Part shown: piece after piece, positions 42,973 to 54,862 of the stretch
Numbering within the stretch: the first letter of the stretch is position 1
How the letters are laid out: every line of letters starts with the position of its first letter
DNA from: Cricetomys ansorgei
Taxonomy: Eukaryota; Chordata; Mammalia; Rodentia; Nesomyidae
Length of the DNA stretch: 64,000 nucleotides
Assembly (NCBI GenBank): GCA_026225945.1
Contig: JAMJFZ010003624.1
Location: 9,707,001 to 9,771,000 of the forward strand
Direction of reading: 5' to 3'
The notes under the pieces: model-generated
Told to the model about the DNA's origin: nothing
Databases searched by the model: none
What the model saw: only the letters and a program-made list of their open reading frames with translations
Made by a program: the position numbers and the translations under genes

Positions 42973-44218
42973 TCTCAGATGAGGGTCTAGGTTCTTTAGT
43001 GCACACACACATATTGACTGGATCAGCTATGTATCAGATATTCACAGACCACGCATATAAAACTGGCTCCGCAAAGACAAAATGGTTCACAGACAATCAC
43101 ATGCCCAAGGAATTACCTACCATCTGTCTAAACAGAAAGTCAGATGCCCAACCTCCAGTTCAGTGGTTTTGGACTTTAGCTTCTGCTTTCCACTGTTAGC
43201 AGAGTCTCACATTCCCATTCCTGGATTACAGCCACTCACCCAGGCCTCCTCTGAAATGCCACAAGCCACTGGGGGGTGGTCGGAGGTGGAGAGCAGGGGC
43301 TAGGGAAGACAGGAAGGAACACTATTCCCTGGCATGCAATCAACAGTGCTTTCCGCATGAAGGCTTTTAAAATCTTCTAAGCCACAGCCTCAGTGGAGAC
43401 ATTGTATTCTTACTCCACTCCTGGAAACTCCTGTCTCGTATCCCATACCTCTCTGAGGACCTGGATCACTGCCTCGGTTGAGGTCTCCAGTCATCGTCGG
43501 CCTCAGGGACTCTTCCCGCTGACCCAGCGACACAGGCGCGACTGGGTGTCACTCCGCTGCTTTCTGGCAGTCTTCATGTACCACCTCAGCCTCCACAGCC
43601 GCTCCAAGTTTGCTGTTCAAAGGATCAGTAGTCAGATAGTTGCTAGATCATAGAATCATCTTCATAACACAGCAGCAGGAGGAAAACAAACAAACAAAAT
43701 TGACCCCAGCAGAGAGCAAAGCACTGTAGTGAACGCTGCTTGTCAGACAGACGCGTAAGATGGCGACTTTGTGAAGATCCAGGAAAGAACTCTCTGGTCC
43801 ATCCAAGAGAATTCTGGGCGGGCTTTTCTGTTAATTATGGTTTCCAACCTCGTAAGTTTATAACTAAACTATTACGTGATAAATTTGTTCTTCTTCCAAA
43901 ATCAGGAAAACAGTGACAGAGATCATGGGAACTTCCTCTGCTGTGGAAGTCAAGGCAGAAGGCAGAGGGAAGGAAGAAGAGGTTCAAAGACACGAGGCAA
44001 TGAGAAGTCACTGAACGCTAGCCCATGACTGATGGAGCAGAGGCGTGCGGGAGCCAGGGCCCTCAGCCTGGCCAGAGCGCCTGCGCGACACCTGCAGGAA
44101 GCCGGGCGGACAAGGTGTCTCAGTGTGGAAGAACGGTGCTCGCGAATCAGAGCTAGCTCAGGGCAGACCCTTCGTGCCATTGCTTCGTTGCCAATTGCAG
44201 TGCGGGGTTCTTTTTCTC
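42973..44218. other. Intergenic sequence with one YY1-type site
   Basis: TAAGATGGCGAC (about 43758-43769) matches the YY1 core but lies in CpG-poor DNA, and its ATG frame closes after four codons. No repeat family or exon is recognised. Confidence 0.45.
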
Positions 44219-44386
44219 CAGTTTTTATTTATGTGGGTGCGTGGACTTGTGTGCCACCGTGCGCAGGTCTGAGGAACCTTTCCGGAGCCGGTTCTCTTTC
44301 CACTACGTGGGTCCCGGAGATCACACTCAGCCCATCGGGGCGGATGGCAAACACCTCTACCCACTGAGCCGTCTGGCCAGACCGAG
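44219..44386 (-). repeat. B2/B3-type SINE
   Basis: On the minus strand it reads 'ggccagacggctcagtgggt', 'agaggtgtttgccatccgcc', then a body ending 'acaagtccacgcacccacat' and an AAATAAAAA tail at 44221. It has unusually many CpG for an old SINE. Confidence 0.82.
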
Positions 44387-45267
44387 TGTAGGTTTCCCAG
44401 AGAGGTGAGTGGTGAATGTGTTTAGTGTGTCTGGCACACCCCGACGAAGCTCAATGCCGTCTTTAGACAAGGTACAGTAAGGCCGTTAGCATCATGCCAG
44501 GCCACAGGGCTCCGGCTTCCACCCTTTAAACGGAGTTCGCTGTGAGATCGGAGAGAGCGGAGAAGGAACTAAGAAGGTGAAAGACCTTAGGTTTTCTTGC
44601 AGCTGGTCCAACGACTTGTTTTGCGATATCCTTTATATGACCCAGCACTCTGAATTCTTATCTTTTCGGGAACACAGCAAGTATTCTCAACAAGGAAAGC
44701 ACAGGCTGTCAGGGCACACTTGGTAGTTGCTCTAGTTCCGTGTCTGCTGATATTACAGGGGGTGGAGTGCACTTTCCAAATCTCATCTGCTCACTGCTTC
44801 CGTCCTCTTCTGGATTAAAATAATTCTCCTCCTTTATAATAAACAAAGGAAATGGACTGATGCCAAAATGAGACTCAGTATGCATTACACTCAAAGGACC
44901 ATCCTTCAAGATGGGTGTACATGAAACGCCCCTCTAAGTGAACGTTAAAAGGAAAGAATGCAGCTAGAACTAAGAATTCGGCAGTGAGGAGCTCGACTCA
45001 GTGGAACAGTTGAAAGGTAATCACGATTATGATCGAGTTAAAGGAGGTGTGTGGCAAGGACTCGGGAGACTGCCACACAAAGAAAGCCAAACCAAACCAA
45101 ACCCGAAGCTTGGGACAGCTGTCATTTTCTGATTTCATTTATGTGAAAAATATCTTAATAATATTAAACTATTTTACACTATAGATAAATACCATTTTAC
45201 TACCAACTGACAGTAAATAAATAGTTCATACTATTTATTGATTTAACATATATTAAAAAAAACTCTC
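44387..45267. other. Intergenic sequence, nothing recognised
   Basis: AT-rich to the right, with CAAAC units near 45085-45105 that look like an isolated SINE tail. No exon is recognised. Confidence 0.5.
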
Positions 45268-45575
45268 GTGTGTTCTAGTTTATTTTCTTTTGCTGTGATG
45301 AAACACTGATCAAAAAGCAACTCCAGAAGTAAGGATCTATTTGGTACATGTCCTGATGACGACTTACCACCGAGGGGAGTCAGGGCAGGAATGTGGAGGA
45401 AGAACGCTTACTGGCTTGTTTCCTTACACCACCTGGGGCCGCCCGCCCAGGGGTGCTGCTGTCCGTGGGCTGGGCCTGACCATCAATCAGGAGATGGACC
45501 CCAGGCACACGTCCCACAGGCCAACTGGAAGGAGGCAATCTCTCAGTTGAGGTTTTCTCTTCCCAGGTGACTCCA
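45268..45575. repeat. Rodent L1-tail-like repeat, copy 3
   Basis: Typical head 'ctagtttattttcttttgct', 'gtgatgaaacactgatcaaa', 'aagcaactccagaagtaagg', then 'gggtgctgctgtccgtgggc', 'tgggcctgaccatcaatcag', and 'tctcagttgaggttttctct'. This is a very common rodent repeat that I associate with Lx/L1 3' ends. Best preserved of the three copies here. Strand not assigned. Confidence 0.65.
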
Positions 45576-45582
45576 GGTGGTG

Positions 45583-45584
<2 letters not shown>

Positions 45585-45629
<45 letters not shown>
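45585..45629. repeat. (GT)n microsatellite
   Basis: About 22 uninterrupted GT dinucleotides, directly after the L1-tail-like repeat. Confidence 0.97.
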
Positions 45630-47358
45630 GGGGGTCATGCACATACCGGGGCAGTGAACATGACTTTAAATATGTAAGTTGGCAGCCAAAAGTAACTTAT
45701 TTAAAAGCCCTACAGAAATTCACTGTTAAAAAAAATATAAATACATGACTCTTTTTCAAAGATAAATTCCCTGAGAAAAGTAAGAACCTTTCTATACTGT
45801 AACATGCACTTTCCCCTCTGACTGATGACATTTCAAAAAGTTACTAAAAATCTAAGGTTCCGAAGCCCTGGGAAACGGTGTCCCCAGTGGGGATGCTCAT
45901 GGGCTGCAGCCGCCATGGGCTTCAGCTTCCAGAGCAGGTGAGGTGTTGCTTAGCAACAGAGACGAGTTCTGAGAAATGCTTTATCCTTGTGCGAGCACTG
46001 TGTTCTTATACAAAATGATATGGGTGTATTGTCACTGGGTGACGCTACCTTACAGGACCACGGCGACTGATGTGCCGCTACGTGACACGTGACCCACCGT
46101 GACCATTCTCCTCACTCTGAGTCACTGCTCTATTTTGGGAACAGAAGTTTTGTTGTTTTGTGTTTCATTTTGTTTTTACCTGGAACTCACTGCAATCTTC
46201 CTACCTCAGCTTTGATGAGATGACAGAGTATTTCTAAGAATAGAAAATTTTAACCACCCTGTTTACTCTCTCCATTGGACAAGCTTAAAAGTGTAGCTTC
46301 CCTACAGCCTGTTTGCTCTGGTTGATACGATTAGAAAGTACTTCATTCATTTTTTAAACTTGACGTGTGCTCCGTGTTTCAGTGCCCCTGCCTGTTGGGG
46401 GGCTGATGATACCCAGGCTGTGGCCGTAACCAGCTTGACAAAGATCCTGGTTTTTCCCTTTGCTAGGAGTCTGAAGCCCACCAACTGCTTTGCCCCTTTC
46501 TTATCTTACTGTATGGTGACAAAAGCCTCTCATCAATAATATTGTCTATTTTAGCCTTATAGTGAAAACTCAAATCAATTCTGGGCTGGCTGGGAGAGGA
46601 ACACTGCCATCTCAACTCTAAGTAATTGTAACAGTCTTACTGCCCTTCAAGTTTTTGGCATGTGTGAAAACTATTCATGCTTTCTGTAGATATATAAAAA
46701 AATTATTCTTGGTAAAACTGACCTTCCCATAGAGACAAAGCCATAGTCAAGATCAGAAACGAAGTCTGGACAGTATGTCAACAAGCTTAAAAAAGCAAAT
46801 GGATAATTCACCCCTGAATACTTTATTGTAGCAAGTATACAGACCTAAAATTCAGCTACTCATTAATAGACTATTGTGTTAAGACTACCCACTAAAATTT
46901 ACCCTGAAGATTAGAAGCCTGCAGCTAGGAGGGGGTGAACACTCTCACATTGATGTATGCCCGAACACCTGCATTCCGGTTAGATAAGAAGTCAGCAGTT
47001 TTGCTATTTCAGTCAGGACAGTTCTCTGTTGGGGGCGGAGGGGAGTCTTGTAATTTTTCCCCAAGGTGCACATTGTTAATTTTTCTCTCTTAACTTTCCT
47101 AACTTCTAATTTCTTTATATTTATTATTAAAGAAACACTCTTGTGTGTCATAATCATCGTAAGGTGTGTTCTATGTGTCTCACTAAAGCGCGCAAGCATG
47201 TCAACTAAAGGTCCCATAGAAGAGTGAAGTACTGCGCTCATTTGTCATAACTTCGTTGTTTATCCCCCTTCGTGGAGACTGAGGAACCCCGTGTGGACTA
47301 GAGCTGGACTCGACTCCCGCACCTGCCCCCTTTCTGATTTCTTTCAGAAGTCAGCCTT
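45630..47358. other. Intergenic sequence, mostly unrecognised
   Basis: Contains an RFX-type site (45945-45957) and a possible B1 fragment in reverse (about 46176-46215, 'cctggaactcactgcaatct'). No exon is recognised. The 98-codon minus-strand frame at 46945-47241 has no domain I know. Confidence 0.45.
45945..45957. promoter_or_regulatory. RFX X-box-like palindrome
   Basis: GTTGCTTAGCAAC is a perfect inverted repeat of two RFX half sites (GTTGCT/AGCAAC) around one base, very close to the X-box consensus. A GCCGCCATGG word with a CpG lies 30 bp to the left. Confidence 0.55.
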
Positions 47359-47566
47359 GTTGGGCTGGAGCTACAGCTCAGCAGTGAAGAGCATGCAGCT
47401 CTCCTCCAGAGGCCCCGGGTTCAGTTCCCAGCACCCTCATCAGGTGGCTCATGGTCACCTGCACCTCCAGCTCCAGGGAGATCCCATTTCTCTGGCTCTG
47501 AAGGCAAAATGCACTCTACCCCCACCACATAAATACACATAAAAGTAATACAAATAAATTTTAAAA
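47359..47566 (+). repeat. B3 (B2-type) SINE
   Basis: Has 'gggctggagctacagctcag', 'gggttcagttcccagcaccc', 'caggtggctcatggtcacct', 'cctccagctccagggagatc' and an AAATAAATTTTAAAA tail. Confidence 0.92.
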
Positions 47567-47577
47567 ATACTGTTGAC

Positions 47578-47640
47578 AGCTTGGTGGCAAATGTCTATAA
47601 TCCGCGCTACCTGGAGTCTATGAGAGAACACTTAAGCCCA
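47578..47640 (+). repeat. Possible B1-like fragment
   Basis: Only 'gcttggtggcaaatgtctat', 'aatccgcgctacctggagtc' resemble a B1/B4 5' half. Short and diverged. Confidence 0.4.
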
Positions 47641-47817
47641 GGAGTGGTGGGCTGGCCAGGCAGCCGGCGTCACTGACACAGCGGGGACTGTCTAGAACCA
47701 AAGGAGCAGAACCCTTAGATCTGTGGTACTCACCAAGGGGAACTAATGAGCCGCTATTACCTCAAACCCACCTGTGTCACAAAGGTCACTACAACCTCAA
47801 CCAGTCCTTTAAAAGGG

Positions 47818-47943
47818 GTCAGCCAGGCATGCCGCTGCACATCTGTAAGCCCGGCACTTGGGAGATGGAGGCAGGCGCATCACAGCTGGAGGCTGGCCTG
47901 GTCTACACAGGCAGTTCCGGGGCCAGCCTGGTCTAGTCTCAAC
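47818..47943 (+). repeat. Degraded B1 SINE
   Basis: Diverged B1: 'cagccaggcatgccgctgca', 'gcccggcacttgggagatgg', 'aggcaggcgcatcacagctg', 'aggctggcctggtctacaca', 'ccagcctggtctagtctc'. Confidence 0.85.
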
Positions 47944-48314
47944 AACAGCACCAAGTATAAAGGCATTAGAAAACTTTCCTAATTTATAATTTTAATGATG
48001 ATGGTTACTTGCCTATTTAGTAAACAAAATAACCTATACCAAGATGCTCACATATACAGATCACACAGTTTTAAACAGCACATAGTCAATTATGCACTAG
48101 TCAGTTCTGATAAAAGTTGGGCACCAAGATTTTTACAGGAAAAATGAAACTCAGGATTTACTTACCAGGTGCAGTAGTCCAGGTAACCCGATCTCTACTA
48201 AGACTAAAACTGCACAGAAAGAGAGGTTTTACTTTATGCACACAGGCTTTCGTTTTGTTATTGGGCGCATTAACCGCCCTGTAGCACACGGAGAAAATCC
48301 ACCTAGCTTAGAGA

Positions 48315-48420
48315 CCTAAGTGCTGGCGCCCGCCTCTCGTTCAGGAGCAGAGGCAGGAGGATTTCCAGTTTTAAGGCCAGAGCAGGCTGCTCAGTGAAAT
48401 CCCATCTCAGAGAAGCAAAC
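48315..48420 (+). repeat. Old B1-like SINE
   Basis: 'agtgctggcgcccgcctctc', 'agcagaggcaggaggatttc', 'ttaaggccagagcaggctgc' and 'atcccatctcag' are a decayed B1 body. Confidence 0.65.
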
Positions 48421-48589
48421 AGAAGAGCAAAACCACCACCCAACAAGACACTTTACCTTGTGTGGAAGCAGTTTTTCTTTCATTAACTAAGTCCCATGAT
48501 TTTCTGCATTGTGACAGGAAATAGTTACTTTGGAATAAAGAAGATCAGCCAGTGAGGGTCAGGAGAGTCAAATGCTATTCATATGCTGG

Positions 48590-48595
48590 TTTATT
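48590..48595 (-). terminator. Possible Ap3b1 distal poly(A) signal
   Basis: TTTATT on the plus strand is AATAAA on the minus strand, about 555 bases downstream of the Ap3b1 stop codon. It is the nearest canonical hexamer I found. Use is not proven. Confidence 0.4.
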
Positions 48596-48689
48596 TATCT
48601 TATCATTCAGGGGTAATTTCATGATGACAATCGTCAATCACCAATTACAATAGGAGGAAGTTCCAAGAATGAACTTTTGCAGAGACCAT

Positions 48690-49149
48690 TTTTTTTTTTT
48701 TGCATTTAATTTTAAAAAGTACACTATTGTCTCTTCATATACCAAGCTGAGAGGCCATTTAGATTATTTCTTGGCTAATTTTGCTTACTGCAGAAGGAAG
48801 GCTGATTCCCAATGTTCTTTCAATATCCGATTCACATCCATCATTTTCAAATAAACGAGAAAGAAGGTGAGGCCCAAAGAAGCCAGAGGGCAGAGGAAAT
48901 GCCACACGGATTCAGGAGTTGAGAAGACTGACAGTAAAATGTATGTTCTTTGGTTAGCAAAGCGAAGAGGGGAGAGAGACTGCGTACGTGAGAGACGCAC
49001 ACCAGCATTCTAAAGCAGGAGACAAGAATGTCAGGAGTGCGCTCTTCCCGCGGCCAGATGGAAGGGCTATTATTATAAATGAAAGGCAGCAGTAGCGGGT
49101 GCCAGGCACTTTGCTGTGTGCCAGATTCTGAAGTCCAGATGTAAGCAGG
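48690..49149 (-). other. Ap3b1: Probable Ap3b1 3' UTR
   Basis: Downstream of the Ap3b1 stop codon on the minus strand. ATTAAA lies at 48705-48710, followed on the minus strand by TGC and 13 A (48689-48701). A genomic A run there could also cause internal priming of cDNA. If the AATAAA at 48590-48595 is used instead, the UTR extends about 120 bases further. Confidence 0.45.
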
Positions 49150-49303
49150 TTACCCCTGGGACAGGACAGGCTTCAGCTCCCGCAGCAGAACAGAACCAAT
49201 CACGGTTTTCTCCGTGTTTATGATCAGCTGGGCTGTGGAGCCTTCCTTCAGTTCCACTGTGACTAGCATCAGTGACCCACTGTGCACAGTTTTAGCTGCA
49301 AAC
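49150..49303 (-). CDS. Ap3b1: Ap3b1 last coding exon (AP-3 beta-3A C-terminus)
   Basis: Terminal coding exon of the large beta subunit of the AP-3 adaptor complex. AP-3 sorts membrane cargo from endosomes to lysosomes and lysosome-related organelles such as melanosomes and platelet dense granules. Minus-strand reading from a polypyrimidine/CAG acceptor (AG at 49304-49305) gives one base completing a split arginine codon. Then come 50 residues beginning FAAKTVHSGSLML and ending LLRELKPVLSQG, and a TAA stop at 49150-49152. This matches the human AP3B1 C-terminus as I remember it, essentially residue for residue. It is distinct from the neuronal paralogue AP3B2, whose tail ends in VIQALTQ-like sequence. 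The residues belong to the C-terminal appendage domain. The reading frame is intact. AP3B1 loss causes Hermansky-Pudlak syndrome type 2 in people and the pearl mouse phenotype. Confidence 0.96.
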
Positions 49304-51182
49304 CTGCAAGAAAAAAAAAAAATAACAGAGAGACCTTATGTCCTGAGAGGGGAAAAGGAGGAAACAGCATACGTCCAAATAGGTCCAAAGTAACTCTTTT
49401 TCTTTAAGTGAAATAATCTAGTGAAGGTCCCTGCTGCTCCACACCCAAAGCCAAGCCTCCTTCAGGAAAGTCAGTAACTGACCAGCCCGTGCTTGCCGCA
49501 CGCAGGCCCCCTCAGTACACTTCACAAACAGAACGACAACAGGAAGCCTATTTTACTTATTAGCTTGTATGGCTGATGTATGTGGGTATTCTGCACTATG
49601 CATTCACCACACAGCTAACATTTCACCACGCATAGGGCCGTTTCAGAGAAGCCGCCATATTTTTATTTTTAAAACACGTTGAGAAAAGGTACCTTCCTCA
49701 CAGAGCTTGGAATTTTAATTCCTCACATCTGAACATGATTATTATGCAATAAGTTAGATAATTTTATGTACATTATAAAATTCTTCCTAAGTCTCAGTAA
49801 AGTCACTGATGTAAAAATATTCAAATTCAATCTCTACCGTTAATGGTGATATGAAACAAAGCCACGTGACAGCCAAGTGCCACCCCAAGTCCCCACTTAC
49901 TATTCAGAACCTTCATTTTGCCTTAGGATATAAGGGAGGAAACTTGAGATCTAATGTGCTATCACTAAATTCCAAGACACGACGAACCTACTAATTACAC
50001 AGAATTAAAAGCAAAACTAGCATATTAACACTGCCATCCACCGAAGAGCTGCCAGAGGCACAATGAGCTTCTGCTACTTCATTCTGCATGCGCAGTGGAG
50101 CCCGAGACTGGGAGGAAGACTGGCACCCCCTTCTGTGCCTCCATCTTTCCCTCATGGACCACGCTCTGCACATTTCGGGGGAGGGAGTCTGATTGCAGGG
50201 ATGACTGGAGAAAAACAAAGTTGCTGCACATGAGCTTTTGAAAACACTAACAAGTGTGGAGCAGGTCTGTGACCTGCTGTGACCCCACTTTGCAGGGCCA
50301 ATCCCCTTTCCCCTCTCTGGATGACACGCGTCTGAATCTGAGCCATCTGCCTCAATTTGCGCAACATCTTCAGCCACAATGGCACCCAGTTAGCCCGGAC
50401 AACAGCTCACAATACATAAAAATAAAACCGCCTCGCTGACAGCGTGCTGCGGACTATTCAAGAGCAAACCAACTGGTCAGTGTCTCATGTCTGACAATTA
50501 GCATGGGCCTTGCACAGAGCCCACGGTGTCCTCAGGGATCTGTTTAATTACCATCAACATAAAAGAGGGAGTTTATCAGGAGACACTCAGAAAAACTTCA
50601 CTCCCGACTTAATTAAAATATTAGCCACTTAAGCAGGAAGCAGATTCTCTTTAAATGAAAAGTAATTTCTTTTTGGAGTTTTAAAAAATGACATCAATAT
50701 CTTATCCTACACATTAGATTCTTCTTCTTTTTAAAATTCTAACAAACCATGCTTGGCCTAAATAGAATGACGAAAATTAGTTCTTCAACAATCCGAATAA
50801 TTCAGTGACAGCAAAACAAATATACTCATCTTACTTGGCTGAAAGTATTAACAGCGCTTTGACAACACATAATAAAACGTTAGCTAATAGCTCCTTAGCG
50901 AGCCGCATTGGAAATCTTTCTAATCATTTTCTATGCACCTTCAAAGATGCTAGAAACTTGCAGGAACTGGAGACAGTTCCTACAGAGAGGCAACAGTTAG
51001 TGAGCCAGTTCAGGGGCAGAAGCCACAGCAATGTTTCTAAGGTTTTTACAGCTTCCTATACATATCTATCTGCCTTCTGTACAAACGCACGAGAGGTTAG
51101 GCACTCTGGGCACTGTCTTCCCTTTGTGAGAATACAAACCATTCCCTGACCTCTTGTCACACCTTACAGATCCATTTCTTCT

Positions 51183-51262
51183 ATCTATATGTGTCTGTGT
51201 GGGTGCATGTGTGAGCATACATGAGTGTGTATGTGTGTGTGTGTGTGAGTGTGCACACGCGC
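51183..51262. repeat. Imperfect (TG)n microsatellite
   Basis: TGTG and GAGTGTG units with ATGTG interruptions, in the Ap3b1 intron. Confidence 0.85.
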
Positions 51263-54200
51263 ACACGTGCTGAACTAGTCACAAGGACGCAATGCTCCAC
51301 GTTCCCACTCATCTACCCAACTTCCCCCCTAGACCTGTAACTCATTCAACAAATATTTCAACAGAGGTCTCTATTTCTGACAGGGTTGTAATTACGAAAA
51401 CAACAGTCTTCTTAGTCCTTTTATTTACTTAACACTTGTGCCTTGGGACCTTGGAGAGGGAGCTTAGGCCTGAATGGGAACACAAAGCACCATTTGAATT
51501 TCAGGCTGCATAGCCCCAAGGCACATTTTATTTCTTTCCCATTAAAAACTTAAGAGTTAATGTCACGATAACACCAAAGGCAAAGACAAATGTCAGTATG
51601 TTTACAGAGATTTAAATTAGTATCCTGAACATGTTTTTCAAATCCTGTTAAAAAATTCTCAGGGCCCAAAAGCCCAGGAACATGAAAGCAGAGCGTTTGC
51701 CTGGACTGCAGAGGTAGGGTGCTGAGCCAATCACCCTAGCAACCGACCAAGAGCTGCCGCCTCCTAAGCAGGCGCCTGTGTCCAAGCAGCACACAGGCTG
51801 CAAGTGATGCTTAGGGGACCAGAAGATCAGATGTTCTGACACGCCCACTTCACAGTTCAGAAAGGACGTATTTAATTGGAACACGCATGATTACAACTGG
51901 CTCCTTTTGGTGCTTCGAAGGCAAAACCCCTCCCCAAAGTTACTAATCATTTAAATTCTGAACAAGCTGTGTTTTAGCACATATTTAAATTATAGTTATG
52001 GGAAGAATAGTAGTTAATAAGCAACAGCTAGAAACCTTACTTGTAAATACATGCTGAATTAGATGGGTGACATCAGGTCCTCAGTCCTTGGTCTCAAACA
52101 AGGTCCCAGTGTGACAGGCTTTTTTCTTTTTTTTTTTTTTTTCAAGACGCAGAAGTTCTGATCACTGTAAAGTGGCTACTGTTTATGCCATGTTTGGATG
52201 GAGGTGGGTGCTGAGTATTTACACAATTTCAACTGACCAACGAGGCAGGGGGCTGGCAGGGATGAGGCACAGAACTGGAGGAGCTTACCTGGGACAAGGG
52301 GCCAGTGCATGGCAAGGCAGGGATCTAAACCAAAGCGTCCTGAATCCAGGTTACACAATCTCTCATGAGATGCAAACACACACCCCTGTTTGTTTTTATC
52401 ACTCCACAGATAACCTTCCTATTTATCCAGCATGTGTATAACCTGTTTATTTCAGAAACCTTAAGAAAGGTTTCTCCTTTCAAAGTTATGTGCTCACTTT
52501 GTATATCCTGTCAAAGTCAGGAGTCAGAGCATCCTGGCTTCATTCTCTGTCTTATTTTTAACCGTGCTCTTATGGATTAAAAGATTTACGTATTGTCTAC
52601 CTATTCCTTCCAGGGTCACCAGTAATGGGAGATATAAAACCCCTTTGAACAGAGGAAGGGAAGACTGGGAACCAACCACACCTGGAACCCAGGGACAGTA
52701 CGAGCTACACAGGCCATTTCACCCCAACACCAAGAGCTCACTGTTTACAATCACCAACTGAGAAGGCAAAGCTGTTGGATGTATCTATATGCCGCTTTGC
52801 TAAATGTCTTCTGTCCCCTATCTAGAGCAGTTGACGCTTCATCTTTGTTGAATCCCTAAGATTCAAGAAAAGAAGCCAAATGAACTCATGTTGTGACCTA
52901 AACGAGAAAAAAAAATGTTTCGCTCTTTTAAAAAAGTTGCTTTGTGACTACTGTCAGAATGATGAAACTGGTCACATGGCAGTAAGCTCTGAATAAATAC
53001 ACTGTCTGCAATTCACTTAAATCTGTGAGAAATGGGCCGTGGACCATAAATGTTTGTGTTTTTTTTTCCCTCTCAAAGAAGGGGAGCGCCACAGCTCAAT
53101 GGCTCCGAAGAGTGAATGCAGGAGCACAGTATGGGTGCAGGACTGTGAGGCTGCGCCCCGCCCCGGCACCCACAAACACCAGCGGGCGCGACTCACTGCC
53201 CCTAACGACAGCCTGACGACATGCCTTTTCTTCTCTTGGATAGTCTTCCTACTCTCTGGTTTTTCTATTCTGAGTCCAATTTTCTCGTGCTTTCTGTTCT
53301 GCTGGTTATCAGAAGCTGTGACAATGGCCCACTCAGGCTAAAACTTTTTTTTCCCTGACTCTGAACATGAAGCCTTCAATTACTGCCTGCTGGAGCAGAC
53401 AGAATCCTATTAGTAAGAAAGACGATCACAAGATGCGCTGCCCTGCCCTAGCTGTATAAAAATAATTAGTCCAAAGTTGACAAATGTGTAATGAAGTCGC
53501 ACAGTCATTATATGTAAGAAAGCCTGGCTTGAGTGAGGTCCTAGACATCAATACCAAAGCGTGCTGATTTGGAACATTATCTTCCAAAGGATTCAAAACT
53601 GCAAATCTTTACTGCCTTGGCCTAATATAGCAGGGCATTTTAAACAGACAGATGTTCTGTCTATTGCAAAGAATTCTATTTTCCTGACTATAAATTGTAT
53701 TTAAAGTTAAGTCTATTATACTATTAATAGTAAGGAAAAATTTACAAGAGATTAAAACATAAGAGAATTTATCCAAGATAAGTACTTTAAAAACTGACCT
53801 GGAATACAACACTGGAAATGCTTCTCTCTAACATACAGATGAGGAGAGGTAAGAGAAATAAGTTTCCATTATAACATGGACTTCTATTCTGATCATGAGA
53901 GATGGTGTAAAAATCACCCCACCCATCAGGTCAGTGATGTGCTCTCTTTCTTCTTCTAAAATGCAAGTGTCCTTCTCAGGGAAAACACAACGCCCTGTCT
54001 GAGTCTCTCCACAGCATTTCTGGTTCTCCTGCTTGGTGGGGTGAGGGGTGAGACGGGGTTAGCAAGAGACACCCAACAGTTAAGTCGATTCTCACCCCCT
54101 CCTTTGATCCCTGACAAAACTGTCAACCCAGAAAAATACCTTTCTTTCATTTTTTATTTTTATGTGAAAATATCTATTCTCATTAGTGAACTGCCCTATT

Positions 54201-54751
54201 ATTGGGTATTACCTCACAAATGGAGAAATTTAAACAAATGTTTTTTTAAAATTAAAACAGGGTGTTTTAAAGGGGGAAAAAACCCAGCTGTGCAGTTTGG
54301 TTGTGTGAAATATGGAGACCAGCTTTCTGTGTGAAATTAAGTGAGGCCCGAGTTGGCTCTCAAGTGAGATGCTGCTCCAGGAGCCTGCAGGGTACCGAAC
54401 AGATCCAAAACCGGTGCTGCCCTCTAGTGGACAGACACCCGCCAGAGGACGAAGGGGATCATTAATCCGGTTCCCTAACTCTCAGTTCTACAGGACTCAA
54501 AATGTGTCATATTGGAAAAAAGACCCAGTCAGATATCATTACACCAGCAAATGTTTATATAAACCCTCGTTTCAGGACAGATTAACCACAGATTGGCAGC
54601 AGTCTCAGAGCTTCTGAATGTGTGCACCAAGGCAGCCAATATCATAGGCTGAGATAAACTGCTTTCACTGCGATCTTTAAAAATCACATGGAATTTAAAT
54701 CTCCCAGAGATTCTACAAGAAAACAGCAAAAAAACAAGCAACAAAAATCCT

Positions 54752-54862
54752 GGAGCCAGATGTGGTGGCTCACACCGATAATAACCTCAGCACTTGGAAG
54801 GCTGAGGCAAGTTCCAGGCCAGCAGAGGCTACAGGCAAGGCTGTATCTCAAAACAAACAAAC
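54752..54862 (+). repeat. B1 SINE, partly deleted
   Basis: 'agccagatgtggtggctcac', 'cagcacttggaaggctgagg' and 'gttccaggccagcagaggct', then 'ctgtatctcaaaacaaacaa'. The central part is missing. It is antisense to Ap3b1. Confidence 0.85.

Noticed and set aside
43758..43769. TAAGATGGCGAC as a TISU start site
   Set aside because: Its ATG frame closes after four codons and there is no CpG island or donor nearby.
49991..50377. 128-codon minus-strand frame in the last Ap3b1 intron
   Set aside because: It is intronic, has no domain features, and lacks the splice context of a cassette exon.
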